64,000 bases of DNA from Aeromicrobium fastidiosum (GTDB lineage: Bacteria; Actinomycetota; Actinomycetes; Propionibacteriales; Nocardioidaceae). The DNA is taken from contig NZ_JAGIOG010000001.1 of NCBI RefSeq assembly GCF_017876595.1, forward strand, positions 1,798,001-1,862,000, given 5' to 3'. A program made the position numbers and the translations under genes. Of this stretch, positions 49,129-61,078 are shown piece by piece; the stretch's first letter is position 1, and each line of letters begins with the position of its first letter. The notes under the pieces are model-generated. The model had not been told where the DNA came from, did not search any database, and saw only the letters and a program-made list of their open reading frames with translations.

Positions 49129-49620
49129 GTGCCCGAGGCCATCCGCACGCAGAGGCTCGGTGCGTATGCCGTGGCCTTCGACGGTGACCGCATCCTGCTG
49201 ACCCGCATCTCGCACGTCGGCTACCCCGCGGGCACGTGGACGCTGCCCGGCGGCGGAGTCGACCACGGGGAGTCGCCGCACGACGCCGTGGTGCGCGAGC
49301 TGTACGAGGAGACGGGCCTGCAGGCGCTGTCGTCACGCCTGGTCGACGTCCACGACGTCCATGTGGTGGCGGCCGGCCGTGGTGATCGCTACGAGGACTA
49401 CCACGGCGTGCACCTGCTCTACGCCGTCACCGTCGACCCCGCCATCACGCCGCGGGTCGTCGACGTCGGCGGCACGACGGATGTCGCGGTCTGGGTGCCG
49501 ATCGGCGACGTGGGGTCAGTCGTGGCACCCGTGCTGCCGATGGTCGAGCACGTGCTGGCCCACGCCGACGAGTTCGGTGCCGGTCAGGCCCGCACCGATC
49601 AGGCCCGCGGCGGCGAGTAG
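49129..49620 (+). CDS. NUDIX hydrolase
   Basis: 163 residues with a complete Nudix box, GGGVDHGESPHDAVVRELYEE followed by TGL (G-x5-E-x7-REUxEExGU). The upstream strand LTRISHVGYPAGTWTLPGGG is typical of the family. It hydrolyses a nucleoside diphosphate linked to another moiety, but the exact substrate is unpredictable. GTG start with CAGGGAG. Its 3' end overlaps the convergent lipoprotein gene by 22 bp. Confidence 0.88.
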   Translation: MPEAIRTQRLGAYAVAFDGDRILLTRISHVGYPAGTWTLPGGGVDHGESPHDAVVRELYEETGLQALSSRLVDVHDVHVVAAGRGDRYEDYHGVHLLYAVTVDPAITPRVVDVGGTTDVAVWVPIGDVGSVVAPVLPMVEHVLAHADEFGAGQARTDQARGGE

Positions 49621-50735
49621 AACAGCGCGGTGTAGTTGCCGCGCGCCGACAGGATGTAGACCGCGCGGGCGATCGACCCGTCCTTGGTCTTGACCGCGTA
49701 CATCGTGCTGACCGAGTTGAGGTCCTCGACGACGTCCTTGGTCAGCGTGCCCTTGGGGCTGTTGGCCAGGACGTACTGCTCGGCGGTCTGGTCGGCGTCG
49801 ACCGCGCGCTCGGTGGTCATCGCCGCGAACTGCGGCGTGTAGCCGCTCAGCAGCAGGGTCGCATCGGCGGGGGCGGTCCAGCCGTTGACCAGGGGCGTCG
49901 AGTTGGGGGCGTCGAGGTCCATCTTGGGCCAGATCAGGCCCGACGTCTCCGGGATCGTGTCGATGTCGGCGACGTCCTTCAGCTTGCCGGTGTCGCGCCC
50001 GAGCTGCGCGGCGCGCGGGTCTCCGACGTTCTCGGCGGTCAGCTGCATGACGGGCCGCGTCAGCGAACCGGGAGGCGCGGTGCGGGTGGCCAGGTTGCCG
50101 GTGTCGACGGTCATCGTCAGGCGGATCTCGCGCTCGCCCTCGGTCAGTCCGCGGGCGACGAGCTGGCAGCTCGTGATGCGTCGCTCCTCGGCGGTGCAGT
50201 ACTTCGACAGATCGTCGAGCTCGATGCCGGCGTCGGGGATCGCGGCGGCGATCTGCGCCATCATGCGGCGGACCACGTCGGACGGGTCGCCGTCGATGCG
50301 CATCAACGAGATCGAGGTGTCGGGGCGCGGGGCGTCGTCGCCGATGAGCTTGAACGAGTCGGGGCTGGGACGCGTCGTGGGCGTGGGGGTGGGGCTGGGC
50401 GACGGTGTGCCGTCGGCCTCGTCCTCGGCGACCTTCTCTGCGGCCTCGGCGGCGCGCTGTGCCTCGATCGCCTGCAGCTCGGGACGGTAGGCCGCGATGA
50501 GGCGTGAGCTGCGGTAGCGGAACAGGGGGCCGAGCTGGGTCGCGCCCTGGGGCACGTAGAGGCCGTAGGCGATGGGGCTCTCGGGCCCCGACTCGTGGTC
50601 GGACAGGTCGGGGGCCTCCGTCGCCGTGGGCGTCGCGGTTGGCCTCGTGCCGTCGCTGGAGGTGCTGGAGTCGCAGCCTGCGAGCGCGACGAGTGCCACG
50701 GCGCACAGCAGCACGCGAGAGGTCCGAGCCATCAT
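49599..50735 (-). CDS. Hypothetical lipoprotein
   Basis: 378 residues. Signal peptide with lipobox ALAGC (Cys about 21), then a Ser/Thr/Pro/Glu-rich linker (about 22-50), a helical segment rich in Ala/Glu (YRPELQAIEAQRAAEAAEKVA), a second Pro/Thr linker with repeated SPTPTPTT, and a folded C-terminal domain of about 250 residues with one Cys pair (KYCTAEERRITSCQ). I do not recognise the family. AAGGGG lies 4-5 nt before tandem ATG codons (50735 used). It is divergent from the GntR regulator. Confidence 0.75.
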   Translation of the reverse strand: MMARTSRVLLCAVALVALAGCDSSTSSDGTRPTATPTATEAPDLSDHESGPESPIAYGLYVPQGATQLGPLFRYRSSRLIAAYRPELQAIEAQRAAEAAEKVAEDEADGTPSPSPTPTPTTRPSPDSFKLIGDDAPRPDTSISLMRIDGDPSDVVRRMMAQIAAAIPDAGIELDDLSKYCTAEERRITSCQLVARGLTEGEREIRLTMTVDTGNLATRTAPPGSLTRPVMQLTAENVGDPRAAQLGRDTGKLKDVADIDTIPETSGLIWPKMDLDAPNSTPLVNGWTAPADATLLLSGYTPQFAAMTTERAVDADQTAEQYVLANSPKGTLTKDVVEDLNSVSTMYAVKTKDGSIARAVYILSARGNYTALFYSPPRA

Positions 50736-50836
50736 GAGTTCCCCTTGTCGTCTCCACCGCCGGTCGTGCCGCACGTCAGGGACATGATCGGTCGGTCGTC
50801 GGTCCGTCGCGACGGCGTCCCGCGCTCCGACACCAC

Positions 50837-50846
50837 ACGATATCGT
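50837..50846. promoter_or_regulatory. 10-bp palindrome upstream of the GntR gene
   Basis: ACGATATCGT is a perfect palindrome in the divergent intergenic region, about 68 nt before the regulator start. It includes a TATCGT -10-like box. Possible autoregulatory site. Confidence 0.3.
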
Positions 50847-50913
50847 TCCGTCGCAAGGCCTCCACGGCAGACAGGTCTTCCGGGAGCGCGACCGGGAAGG
50901 GACGGCGAGCACC

Positions 50914-51651
50914 GTGACGCGCACCTCGACGACCGACCGGGTCTTCGCCTCGCTGCGCGAGTCGATCGTGACGGGCGAGTTCCCGGCCGGCTCGCTGCAC
51001 TCGATCTACCGGTTGGCCGATCTGCTGGGGGTGTCCCGCACGCCGGTGCGCGAGGCCGTCCTGCGCCTCGCCGACATCGGACTGGTCGCGATCGAGCGCA
51101 ACCGGGGCGTGCGCATCCGCGGCGTCACGGTCGCCGACGTGCGGGCGGCGTTCGAGCTGCGGCTCATGGTCGAGGTGCCGGCAGCGGCGCTCGCGGCGGC
51201 CCACGCCGACGCCGCCACGGTCGCGACGATCCGGGCCGAGCTCGACCACATGCGCCGGCACGCGGCGGCCGACGACGAGCCGTCCTTCACGGCCCACGAC
51301 CGCCGGTTGCACGAGGCGATCGCGGGGGCCATGGGCAATGCCCGGCTGAGGACGGAGGTCGCGACGCTGCGCGACTCGATCCAGTCCCGTGGAGCGTCCA
51401 CGATCCGCCGGTCGCGGGGGATGGTCGAGCTGGCCCAGGAGCACGCGCCCGTCGTCGAGGCGATCGAGACCCGTGACCCGCAGGGCGCGGCGGCCCACAT
51501 GGAGGCGCACCTCGTCCGCACCGCGACGCTCCTGATGGAGCAGGTGGCCGTCGACGGCGACGAGGTCGTCGACCCCGACTGGTCACGACCCCTGCGGGAC
51601 CACCTCTACGTGCCGGGTCGCTCGGCGACGATCCAACCGCTCTCGCAGTAG
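50914..51651 (+). CDS. GntR family regulator (FadR/FCD subfamily)
   Basis: 245 residues: an N-terminal winged helix (about 10-75, with GEFPAGSLHSIYRLADLLGVSRTPVREAV split around SRTPVREAV, the GntR recognition helix) and a C-terminal FCD helical domain (about 85-215) with Asp/His metal-binding positions (FTAHDRRLHEAI, MEAHL). FCD regulators bind carboxylates. Its position 41 bp before the hydroxyacid-oxoacid transhydrogenase suggests it controls that operon in response to a hydroxyacid. GTG start. Confidence 0.9.
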   Translation: MTRTSTTDRVFASLRESIVTGEFPAGSLHSIYRLADLLGVSRTPVREAVLRLADIGLVAIERNRGVRIRGVTVADVRAAFELRLMVEVPAAALAAAHADAATVATIRAELDHMRRHAAADDEPSFTAHDRRLHEAIAGAMGNARLRTEVATLRDSIQSRGASTIRRSRGMVELAQEHAPVVEAIETRDPQGAAAHMEAHLVRTATLLMEQVAVDGDEVVDPDWSRPLRDHLYVPGRSATIQPLSQ

Positions 51652-51692
51652 CATGCTAGTCTCGCGACAGTCCTGACGTCGAAGGAGCGCAC

Positions 51693-52985
51693 ATGTCGGT
51701 CTTCCATCCCCAGCACCCCGAGTCGGTGTTCACCTACGGTGCTCCCGGCCTGAAGTTCGGCGTCGGCGCGCGGCACGAGCTCGGCCACGACCTGGCCCAG
51801 CTGGGTGCCCGCCGCGTGCTGCTCGTGACCGACCCCGGCGTGTTCGCGACGGGCGCGCCCACCGAGATCGCCGAGTCGCTGCGCGCTGCCTCGGTCGAAG
51901 CGGTCGTGTTCGACCGCTCGCGGGTCGAGCCCACCGACGCGAGCCTCGAGGAGGCGATCGCGTTCGCGCGGTCGGAGGGTCCGTTCGACGCCATCGTGGC
52001 CGTCGGCGGCGGCAGCAGCATCGACACCGCCAAGGCCGTCAACCTGCTCGTCACCAACGAGGGCGAGCTGATGGACTACGTCAACGCGCCCGTGGGCCGT
52101 GCCCGACCGCCCGAGAACGCTCTGCTGCCGCTCGTGGCCGTCCCCACCACGACCGGCACCGGCAGCGAGAGCACCACGATCTGCGTGCTCGACGTCGTGA
52201 GCCAGCACGTCAAGACCGGCATCTCGCACGCGCGGCTGCGTCCGACCCTCGCGGTCGTCGATCCCGAGCTGACGCTGACCCAGCCGGCGGGGGTCACGGC
52301 CGCCTCGGGTCTCGACATCCTGTGCCACGCGCTCGAGAGCTACACCGCGCGTCCGTTCACGTCCTACGAGCACAAGCAGGCCGACCAGCGGGTGCCCTAC
52401 TGCGGAGCCAACCCCATCGCCGACATGTGGTCGGAGAAGGCGCTGAGCCTCATGGCCGGCTCGTTCCGCACGGCCGTCCGCGATGGTGACGACCTGGATG
52501 CCCGCACCGAGGTGGCCATGGCCGCGACGTTCGCGGGCCTCGGCTTCGGCAATGCCGGCGTGCACATCCCGCACGCCAACGCCTACCCGATCGCCGGTCA
52601 GGTGCGCGACTTCCGCCCTGAGGGCTACGGGGCGGACCACGCGATGGTGCCGCACGGCATGGCCGTCTCGCTGACCGCTCCCGCGGCCTTCCGGTTCACG
52701 TTCGAGGCCTCGCCCGAGCGGCACGTGCGCGCGGCCGAGCTGCTCGCACCTGATGCGGTGCGTCCCGACGACCCGGCCGAGTTCCTGCCGCAGGTGCTCG
52801 CGCAGATCATGCGCGACGTCGGCATCCCATCGGGCATCGGTGCCGTCGGCTTCGACGAGGGCGACGTCGACTCGCTGGTCGAGGGCACCATGAAGCAGCA
52901 GCGGCTGCTGGCCACTGCGCCGCTCGAGGTCCACGAGGACGACGTCGCGACGATCCTCGGCCAGTCGATCGAGATCTGGACGTGA
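51693..52985 (+). CDS. Hydroxyacid-oxoacid transhydrogenase (ADHFE1-like, iron-containing alcohol dehydrogenase family)
   Basis: 430 residues. NAD-binding and metal-binding family features are seen: VAVGGGSSIDTAKAVNLL, PLVAVPTTTGTGSE, ILCHALESYTA and HIPHANAYP. The stretch GYGADHAMVPHGMAVSLTAP, then FTFEASPERHVRAAELL, closely follows human ADHFE1 (HOT). HOT converts 4-hydroxybutyrate plus 2-oxoglutarate to succinate semialdehyde plus D-2-hydroxyglutarate without free cofactor. GAAGGAG precedes the ATG. The stop overlaps the dehydrogenase start (GTGA), so the two are coupled. Confidence 0.85.
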   Translation: MSVFHPQHPESVFTYGAPGLKFGVGARHELGHDLAQLGARRVLLVTDPGVFATGAPTEIAESLRAASVEAVVFDRSRVEPTDASLEEAIAFARSEGPFDAIVAVGGGSSIDTAKAVNLLVTNEGELMDYVNAPVGRARPPENALLPLVAVPTTTGTGSESTTICVLDVVSQHVKTGISHARLRPTLAVVDPELTLTQPAGVTAASGLDILCHALESYTARPFTSYEHKQADQRVPYCGANPIADMWSEKALSLMAGSFRTAVRDGDDLDARTEVAMAATFAGLGFGNAGVHIPHANAYPIAGQVRDFRPEGYGADHAMVPHGMAVSLTAPAAFRFTFEASPERHVRAAELLAPDAVRPDDPAEFLPQVLAQIMRDVGIPSGIGAVGFDEGDVDSLVEGTMKQQRLLATAPLEVHEDDVATILGQSIEIWT

Positions 52986-55807
52986 CGATCCTCGAGATCG
53001 CCACGGACGTCGTCGGCGAGCTTCGTCGCCTCGGCGTCGCCGATGTCGACGACTCCAGCCTGACGCGTGCCCTCTACAGCACCGATGCCTCGCTCTACCG
53101 GGTCGTGCCGCAGGTCGTCGTGCGACCGCGCAGCACCGAGGAGGTGCTCGCGACGATCGAGGCCTGCCGTTCCACGGGCACCCCGCTGACGTCCCGTGGC
53201 GCCGGCACGTCGATCGCCGGCAACGCCGTCGGCACCGGCGTCGTCATGGACCTCACGCGGCACCTCAACCGCGTCCACGACATCGACGTCGAGGCCCGCA
53301 CCGCCCGTGTCGACCCCGGGGTCGTGCACGCCGTGCTGCAGAAGGCCGCCACGCCGCTGGGCCTGCGGTTCGGCCCCGATCCGTCGACGCACACGCGCTG
53401 CACCGTCGGCGGGATGATCGGCAACAACGCCTGCGGCTCGCGGGCTCTCGCGTACGGCCGCACCGCCGACAACGTCGTCGGGCTCGACCTCGTGACGATG
53501 GCGGGGGAGCAGCTGACGGTCGGCCGGGGCGAGGCCCCCACGTCGGCGACGCTCGACGACCTGCGCGCCCTGGTCGGTGCGAACCTCGCGACGATCCGCA
53601 CCGAGTTCGGCCGGTTCGGCCGGCAGGTGTCGGGCTACAGCCTCGAGCACCTGCTGCCTGAGAACGGCTTCGACGTCGCGACGTTCATGGCCGGTACCGA
53701 GGGCACGCTCGCGACCATGACATCGGCCACCGTCCGGCTCGTCGAGGACCCGCCGGTGCGCCAGATCCTCGTGCTCGGGTACGCCTCGATGGCCGAGGCC
53801 GCCGACGACGTCCCGGCGCTGCTGCCGTTCGGGCCCACGGCGTGCGAGGGGCTCGACTCGCGCATCGTCGACGTCTACCGCGCCCACCGCGGTGCCGTGC
53901 CCGACCTGCCGCGTGGACAGGGCTGGCTGTTCGTCGAGATCTCCGGCGAGCACGTCGGCGAGGTCGCCGACACCGTGGCACGTGCCTCGCGCGCCGCGTC
54001 GGCGGTCGACCACCGCGTCGTCACCGACGGCGGCGAGCAGGCCGTGCTGTGGCGCATCCGCGAGGAGGGCGCCGGTCTCGCGACGCGCACCTTGCCCGGC
54101 AAGGCCCTCTCGGGCTGGGAGGACGCCGCGGTGCCGCCCGAGAAGCTCGGCACCTACCTGCGCGAGCTCGACGCCCTGCTCAAGGACCGCGGCCTCGACG
54201 GCGTCCCCTACGGCCACTTCGGCGACGGCTGCGTGCACATCCGCATCGACTTCCCGCTCGACGCCGAGGGTGGCCACCAGGTCTTCCGGCAGTTCCTCGT
54301 CGACGCCGCGACGCAGGTCGCGGCGCTCGGCGGTTCGCTGTCGGGCGAGCACGGCGACGGACGGGCCCGCTCCGAGCTGCTGCCCCTGATGTACTCGGGC
54401 GAGGCCATCTCGCTGTTCGAGCAGGTCAAGGCGATCCTCGATCCCGGCGACCTGCTCAACCCCGGGGTGCTCGTGCGTCCCGCCGCGGTCGACGCCGACC
54501 TGCGCGGCCCCGAGTCGATCCACTCGCCGGGTCGCGAGCAGCTGTCGCGGCGGCTCGGCCTGCGCCTGCTGCACGACGAGGGAGACCTCGGCAAGGCCGT
54601 GCACCGCTGCACCGGCGTCGGCAAGTGCATCGCCGACAACCGGGGTTCCAACGGCGTCATGTGCCCGTCGTTCCAGGCCACGCGCGACGAGAAGGACAGC
54701 ACCCGCGGTCGCGCCCGCGTGCTGCAGGAGATGATCGACGGCCGACTCGTGACGGGCGGCTTCCGCGCGCCGGAGGTGCACGAGGCGCTCGACCTGTGCC
54801 TGTCGTGCAAGGGCTGCCTCAACGACTGCCCCACGGGCATCGACATGGCCAGCTACAAGTCCGAGGTGCTGCACCAGTCGTACAAGGGACGCCTGCGCCC
54901 GCGCAGTCACTACGTGCTGGGCCGGCTGCCGTTCTGGGCGCGCGTGACGTCGCCGATCGCCTGGCTCGCCAACCTGGGGCTGCGCACGCCCGGGGTCCGC
55001 TCGATCGCGCGATGGGTCGCCGGCGTCGACCAGCGCCGCAGCCTCCCGATGTTCGCGACCAGGCGGTTCACCCGCACCGCGCGACCCGTGCTCGAGCAGG
55101 GTCGCCCGAAGGTCGTCATCTGGGCCGACTCGTTCACGGAGTTCTTCTCGACGGCCGGGGGAGAGGCCGCTCTGCGCGTGCTCGACGGCGCGGGCTACGA
55201 CGTCGAGGTGCTCGGCCGTCCCCAGTGCTGCGGCCTCACGTGGATCACGACGGGTCAGCTCGACACCGCGCGCGAGATGATCGGGCGAGCGGTCGACCAG
55301 CTGCACCCGTACGTCGCGGCGGGCGTCCCCGTCGTCGGCCTCGAGCCGTCGTGCCTGTCGGTCCTGCGGTCGGACGCCGTCGAGCTCGTCGACGACCCGC
55401 GTGCCGTCGACGTCGCGGCGGGGGTCTTCACCCTCGCCGAGCTGCTGCAGCGCACCGAGGGATGGACGCCGCCCGACCTCACCGGATCGACCCTGGTGGT
55501 GCAGCCGCACTGCCACCAGGCCTCGGTGCTGGGATTCGACGCCGACATGGCGATCATGACCGCGACCGGCGCGACGATCGACCGGGTGTCCGGCTGCTGC
55601 GGGCTGGCCGGCAACTTCGGCGTCGAGAAGGGCCACTATGAGGTCTCGGTCGCGGTGGCCGAGCAGCAGCTCATGCCGGCGATCCGCAACGCGCCGGCGG
55701 GCACGGTCGTCGTCGCCGACGGGTTCTCGTGCCGTACGCAGCTCGACGACCTCGCGTCGGTCGAGGCCGTCCACCTCGCGCAGCTGCTCGACCCGCGTCC
55801 GACATGA
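52982..55807 (+). CDS. FAD-linked D-2-hydroxyacid dehydrogenase with Fe-S and CCG domains (YdiJ-like)
   Basis: 941 residues in one chain. FAD-binding domain (about 35-270; RGAGTSIAGNAVGTG, GGMIGNNACGSRALAYG), FAD-oxidase C-terminal domain (275-500; PYGHFGDGCVHIRIDFP, SGEHGDGRARSELL), a [4Fe-4S] pair (CTGVGKC near 543, CLSCKGCLNDCPTG near 606) and a Cys-rich CCG region (QCCGLTW near 749, GCCGLAGNFG near 872). This is the architecture of E. coli YdiJ, a D-2-hydroxyglutarate dehydrogenase, and of D-lactate/glycolate oxidases. The GTG start overlaps the transhydrogenase stop, favouring D-2-hydroxyglutarate as substrate (inference). Confidence 0.88.
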   Translation: MTILEIATDVVGELRRLGVADVDDSSLTRALYSTDASLYRVVPQVVVRPRSTEEVLATIEACRSTGTPLTSRGAGTSIAGNAVGTGVVMDLTRHLNRVHDIDVEARTARVDPGVVHAVLQKAATPLGLRFGPDPSTHTRCTVGGMIGNNACGSRALAYGRTADNVVGLDLVTMAGEQLTVGRGEAPTSATLDDLRALVGANLATIRTEFGRFGRQVSGYSLEHLLPENGFDVATFMAGTEGTLATMTSATVRLVEDPPVRQILVLGYASMAEAADDVPALLPFGPTACEGLDSRIVDVYRAHRGAVPDLPRGQGWLFVEISGEHVGEVADTVARASRAASAVDHRVVTDGGEQAVLWRIREEGAGLATRTLPGKALSGWEDAAVPPEKLGTYLRELDALLKDRGLDGVPYGHFGDGCVHIRIDFPLDAEGGHQVFRQFLVDAATQVAALGGSLSGEHGDGRARSELLPLMYSGEAISLFEQVKAILDPGDLLNPGVLVRPAAVDADLRGPESIHSPGREQLSRRLGLRLLHDEGDLGKAVHRCTGVGKCIADNRGSNGVMCPSFQATRDEKDSTRGRARVLQEMIDGRLVTGGFRAPEVHEALDLCLSCKGCLNDCPTGIDMASYKSEVLHQSYKGRLRPRSHYVLGRLPFWARVTSPIAWLANLGLRTPGVRSIARWVAGVDQRRSLPMFATRRFTRTARPVLEQGRPKVVIWADSFTEFFSTAGGEAALRVLDGAGYDVEVLGRPQCCGLTWITTGQLDTAREMIGRAVDQLHPYVAAGVPVVGLEPSCLSVLRSDAVELVDDPRAVDVAAGVFTLAELLQRTEGWTPPDLTGSTLVVQPHCHQASVLGFDADMAIMTATGATIDRVSGCCGLAGNFGVEKGHYEVSVAVAEQQLMPAIRNAPAGTVVVADGFSCRTQLDDLASVEAVHLAQLLDPRPT

Positions 55808-55814
55808 TGGGCGC

Positions 55815-56558
55815 ATGACCGGCGTGCCGCAGATCGACCACCTGACACTGCTGGAGGAGGCGACACGCCGCTTCGCGTCCCTCGTCCGGGAGGCGTCGGG
55901 CGACGAGCCCGTCCCGGCCTGCGACCCATGGGTCGTGCGTGACCTCGTCGAGCACCTCGGCACGGTGCACCGGTGGGCGGCGTCGATCGTCCTCAGCGGG
56001 CAGCGCCTGGTCGAGCCGGAGCCGCTGGTCGTCGGCGACCCGGCCGACTGGTACGCCGGCACGGCCACCGCGCTGCTCGCCGCGTTGCGCGCGGTCGACC
56101 CGGCCGAGCCGGTGCCCAACTTCTCGCGCATCGACGAGACGGCGGCGTTCTGGCCTCGCCGGCAGCTGCTCGAGACGACGGTCCACGTCGTCGACCTGCT
56201 GCAGGCGCTCGGACGCGACGAGTCGCAGTGGGCCGTCCCTGCCGAGCTCGCCGCCGACGGCATCGACGAGGTGCTGCGGATCTTCTTCCCGCGGATGACC
56301 GCAGGGGGCGCACGTCCCCACGTGCGCTCGCGCATCCGTCTGGTCGCCGCCGATCTCGACCGGTCGTGGGTCGTCGCGCCCGCCGAGGAGGAGGCGGGCT
56401 CTCCCGTGCAGCTCGACGCGACGGCCGACGCCGATGCCGTGGTCTCCGGGACGGCCTCCGACCTGTACCTCGCCCTGTGGCACCGCGTCCCGCGCGAGCG
56501 CCTGCAGTTCGACGGTGACGACGGCATCGCGCTGCTCGACGGCCCGACGACGCCCTGA
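55815..56558 (+). CDS. Maleylpyruvate isomerase family (DinB-like) protein
   Basis: 247 residues. N-terminal four-helix DinB-like domain with VVRDLVEHLGTVHRWAAS (the metal-binding-type His) and a C-terminal SCP2/MDMPI-like domain with DADAVVSGTASDLYLALWHR. This is the TIGR03083-type family of actinobacterial proteins annotated as maleylpyruvate isomerases or mycothiol-dependent enzymes. Individual substrates are mostly unknown. It starts 7 nt after the dehydrogenase stop, so it may be co-transcribed. No clear ribosome-binding site is visible at ATG 55815. Confidence 0.78.
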   Translation: MTGVPQIDHLTLLEEATRRFASLVREASGDEPVPACDPWVVRDLVEHLGTVHRWAASIVLSGQRLVEPEPLVVGDPADWYAGTATALLAALRAVDPAEPVPNFSRIDETAAFWPRRQLLETTVHVVDLLQALGRDESQWAVPAELAADGIDEVLRIFFPRMTAGGARPHVRSRIRLVAADLDRSWVVAPAEEEAGSPVQLDATADADAVVSGTASDLYLALWHRVPRERLQFDGDDGIALLDGPTTP

Positions 56559-56595
56559 ACGTGCGGTGAACGTCCGGGACCGTGGATGGGTGAAT

Positions 56596-56625
56596 TTGTT
56601 TCCGGGTGGGGGTGCCCGGTAGTAT
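56596..56625 (+). promoter_or_regulatory. rpsL-rpsG promoter
   Basis: TTGTTT (56596-56601), 18-nt spacer, TAGTAT (56620-56625), giving a leader of about 100 nt before rpsL. Confidence 0.6.
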
Positions 56626-56735
56626 TTTCCTCTGTGCCTGAACTCATCAGGCCGATGCACGCATCCTGCCGGAATCCACGGTGGCGAGTGCATCACGACT
56701 CATGGCTCGCGCCAGCCAGAAGAAGGAAGTTTGTA

Positions 56736-57110
56736 GTGCCCACGATCAACCAGCTGGTCCGCAAGGGCCGTCAGCGCAAGGTCGTCAAGACGACGACCCC
56801 CGCGCTCAAGGGATCCCCTCAGCGTCGCGGTGTCTGCACCCGCGTCTACACCACCACCCCGAAGAAGCCCAACTCCGCGCTGCGCAAGGTCGCGCGCGTG
56901 AAGCTCTCGAGTGGTACCGAGGTCACTGCATACATTCCCGGCGAGGGCCACAACCTGCAGGAGCACTCGATCGTGCTCGTGCGCGGTGGCCGTGTGAAGG
57001 ACCTTCCCGGCGTTCGCTACAAGATCATCCGTGGCGCCCTCGACACGCAGGCCGTCAAGGGACGCAAGCAGGCTCGCAGCCTGTACGGCGCCAAGAAGGA
57101 GAAGAAGTAA
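56736..57110 (+). CDS. rpsL: 30S ribosomal protein S12
   Basis: 124 residues, GTG start, [16 protein letters not shown] onward. The decoding-site loops [13 protein letters not shown] and [11 protein letters not shown] keep the Lys residues whose mutation gives streptomycin resistance, so it is wild type. AGAAGGAAG precedes the start. The stop and the rpsG ATG share one base (TAATG). Confidence 0.98.
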   Translation: MPTINQLVRKGRQRKVVKTTTPALKGSPQRRGVCTRVYTTTPKKPNSALRKVARVKLSSGTEVTAYIPGEGHNLQEHSIVLVRGGRVKDLPGVRYKIIRGALDTQAVKGRKQARSLYGAKKEKK

Positions 57111-57580
57111 TGCCTCGTAAGGGTCCCGCGCCCAAGCGCGTCGTCGAGACCGATCCGGTCTACGGCAGCCAGCTGGTCACCTCGCTGATCAACAAGGTCC
57201 TGGTCGACGGCAAGAAGCAGGTCGCCCAGCGCATCGTCTACACCGCCCTCGAGGGCACCCGTGAGAAGTCGGGCACCGATCCGGTCATCACGCTCAAGCG
57301 CGCGCTCGACAACGTCAAGCCCGCCATCGAGGTCAAGAGCCGCCGCGTCGGCGGCGCGACCTACCAGGTCCCGATCGAGGTCCGCGCGGTCCGCCAGAAC
57401 ACCCTGGCCCTGCGCTGGCTCGTCAGCTACGCCGGCTCGCGCCGCGAGAAGACGATGGCCGAGCGCCTCATGAACGAGCTCCTCGACGCCAGCAACGGCC
57501 TCGGCGGCGCCGTCAAGAAGCGCGAGGACACGCACAAGATGGCCGAGGCCAACAAGGCGTTCGCGCACTACCGCTGGTAA
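57110..57580 (+). CDS. rpsG: 30S ribosomal protein S7
   Basis: 156 residues, [20 protein letters not shown], with [30 protein letters not shown] and [21 protein letters not shown] at the C-terminus. It organises the 3' domain of 16S rRNA and in some bacteria represses its own mRNA. It overlaps rpsL by 1 nt and is followed 81 bp later by fusA. Confidence 0.98.
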   Translation: MPRKGPAPKRVVETDPVYGSQLVTSLINKVLVDGKKQVAQRIVYTALEGTREKSGTDPVITLKRALDNVKPAIEVKSRRVGGATYQVPIEVRAVRQNTLALRWLVSYAGSRREKTMAERLMNELLDASNGLGGAVKKREDTHKMAEANKAFAHYRW

Positions 57581-57661
57581 GTCAGCACCACCTCCACCTC
57601 TCGCCTGCCCCCTGACCGGGGGGCGGGCGGGGCATCCGCATCAAAGGAAGCGATCACACTC

Positions 57662-59773
<2,112 letters not shown>

Positions 59774-59864
59774 CAGCGGACCATCTCATAAGATGGCCTG
59801 AGGTACTCGTGCCGCGAGTATCCGACGGCGTTCAACAGCAACCAATTCGAAGAAGGAGCCCCAC

Positions 59865-61058
59865 GTGGCTAAGGCGAAGTTCGAGCGGACCAAGCCGCAC
59901 ATGAACATCGGCACCATCGGTCACATCGACCACGGTAAGACGACTCTTACCGCGGCGATCACCAAGGTGCTGCACGACAAGTACCCCGATCTGAACGAGG
60001 CCTCGGCCTTCGATCAGATCGACAAGGCGCCTGAAGAGAAGCAGCGCGGCATCACGATCTCGATCTCGCACGTCGAGTACCAGACCGAGAACCGCCACTA
60101 CGCGCACGTCGACTGCCCGGGTCACGCCGACTATGTCAAGAACATGATCACCGGCGCGGCTCAGATGGACGGCGCGATCCTCGTGGTCGCCGCGACTGAC
60201 GGCCCCATGCCCCAGACGCGTGAGCACGTGCTGCTCGCCAAGCAGGTCGGCGTGCCGGCCATGGTCGTCGCGCTCAACAAGTGCGACATGGTCGACGACG
60301 AGGAGATCCTGGAGCTCGTCGAGCTCGAGGTCCGTGAGCTCCTGAGCGATCAGGACTTCGACGGCGACAACGTCCCCGTCGTCAAGGTGGCGGCCGTCCC
60401 GGCCCTCGCCGGCGACGCCAAGTGGGGCGAGTCGGTCCTCGAGCTCATGCAGGCTGTCGACGACTACATCCCGATGCCCCCGCGTGAGACGGACAAGCCG
60501 TTCCTCATGCCGGTCGAGGACGTCTTCACGATCACCGGTCGTGGAACCGTCATCACGGGCCGTATCGAGCGCGGCATCGTCAAGGTGACCGACACCGTCG
60601 ACATCATCGGCATCCGCGAGACCAAGCAGACCACCACGGTCACCGGTATCGAGATGTTCCGCAAGCTGCTCGACGAGGGTCAGGCCGGCGAGAACGTCGG
60701 ACTGCTTCTGCGCGGTACCAAGCGCGAGGACGTCGAGCGCGGCATGGTCATCATCGCGCCCGGTTCCACGACTCCCCACACGGAGTTCGAGGGTCAGGTC
60801 TACATCCTGTCGAAGGAGGAGGGTGGCCGTCACACGCCGTTCTTCAACAACTACCGTCCGCAGTTCTACTTCCGCACGACGGACGTCACCGGCGTCGTCA
60901 CGCTGCCCGAGGGCACCGAGATGGTCATGCCCGGCGACAACACCGAGATGAGCGTCGAGCTCATCCAGCCCATCGCCATGGAGGACGGACTCCGGTTCGC
61001 CATCCGTGAGGGTGGACGCACGGTCGGTGCAGGCCGCGTCACGAAGATCAACAAGTAA
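59865..61058 (+). CDS. tuf: Elongation factor Tu
   Basis: 397 residues, GTG start. GTPase motifs [41 protein letters not shown] and NKCDMVDD, then domains 2 and 3 with [13 protein letters not shown] and FRTTDVTGV. Delivers aminoacyl-tRNA. The GTPase loop reads [11 protein letters not shown] rather than GITINTAHVEY as in E. coli, a minor variant. Just upstream lies the small hairpin CCATCT/AGATGG (59782-59797). Terminator after the stop. Confidence 0.98.
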   Translation: MAKAKFERTKPHMNIGTIGHIDHGKTTLTAAITKVLHDKYPDLNEASAFDQIDKAPEEKQRGITISISHVEYQTENRHYAHVDCPGHADYVKNMITGAAQMDGAILVVAATDGPMPQTREHVLLAKQVGVPAMVVALNKCDMVDDEEILELVELEVRELLSDQDFDGDNVPVVKVAAVPALAGDAKWGESVLELMQAVDDYIPMPPRETDKPFLMPVEDVFTITGRGTVITGRIERGIVKVTDTVDIIGIRETKQTTTVTGIEMFRKLLDEGQAGENVGLLLRGTKREDVERGMVIIAPGSTTPHTEFEGQVYILSKEEGGRHTPFFNNYRPQFYFRTTDVTGVVTLPEGTEMVMPGDNTEMSVELIQPIAMEDGLRFAIREGGRTVGAGRVTKINK

Positions 61059-61078
61059 GGTTCTCGGACCTCACTGGC

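Noticed and set aside
52625..56647. 1340-codon minus-strand frame opposite the dehydrogenase operon
   Set aside because: Repetitive Arg/Asp-rich translation without recognised domains; the plus strand has well-defined enzymes.
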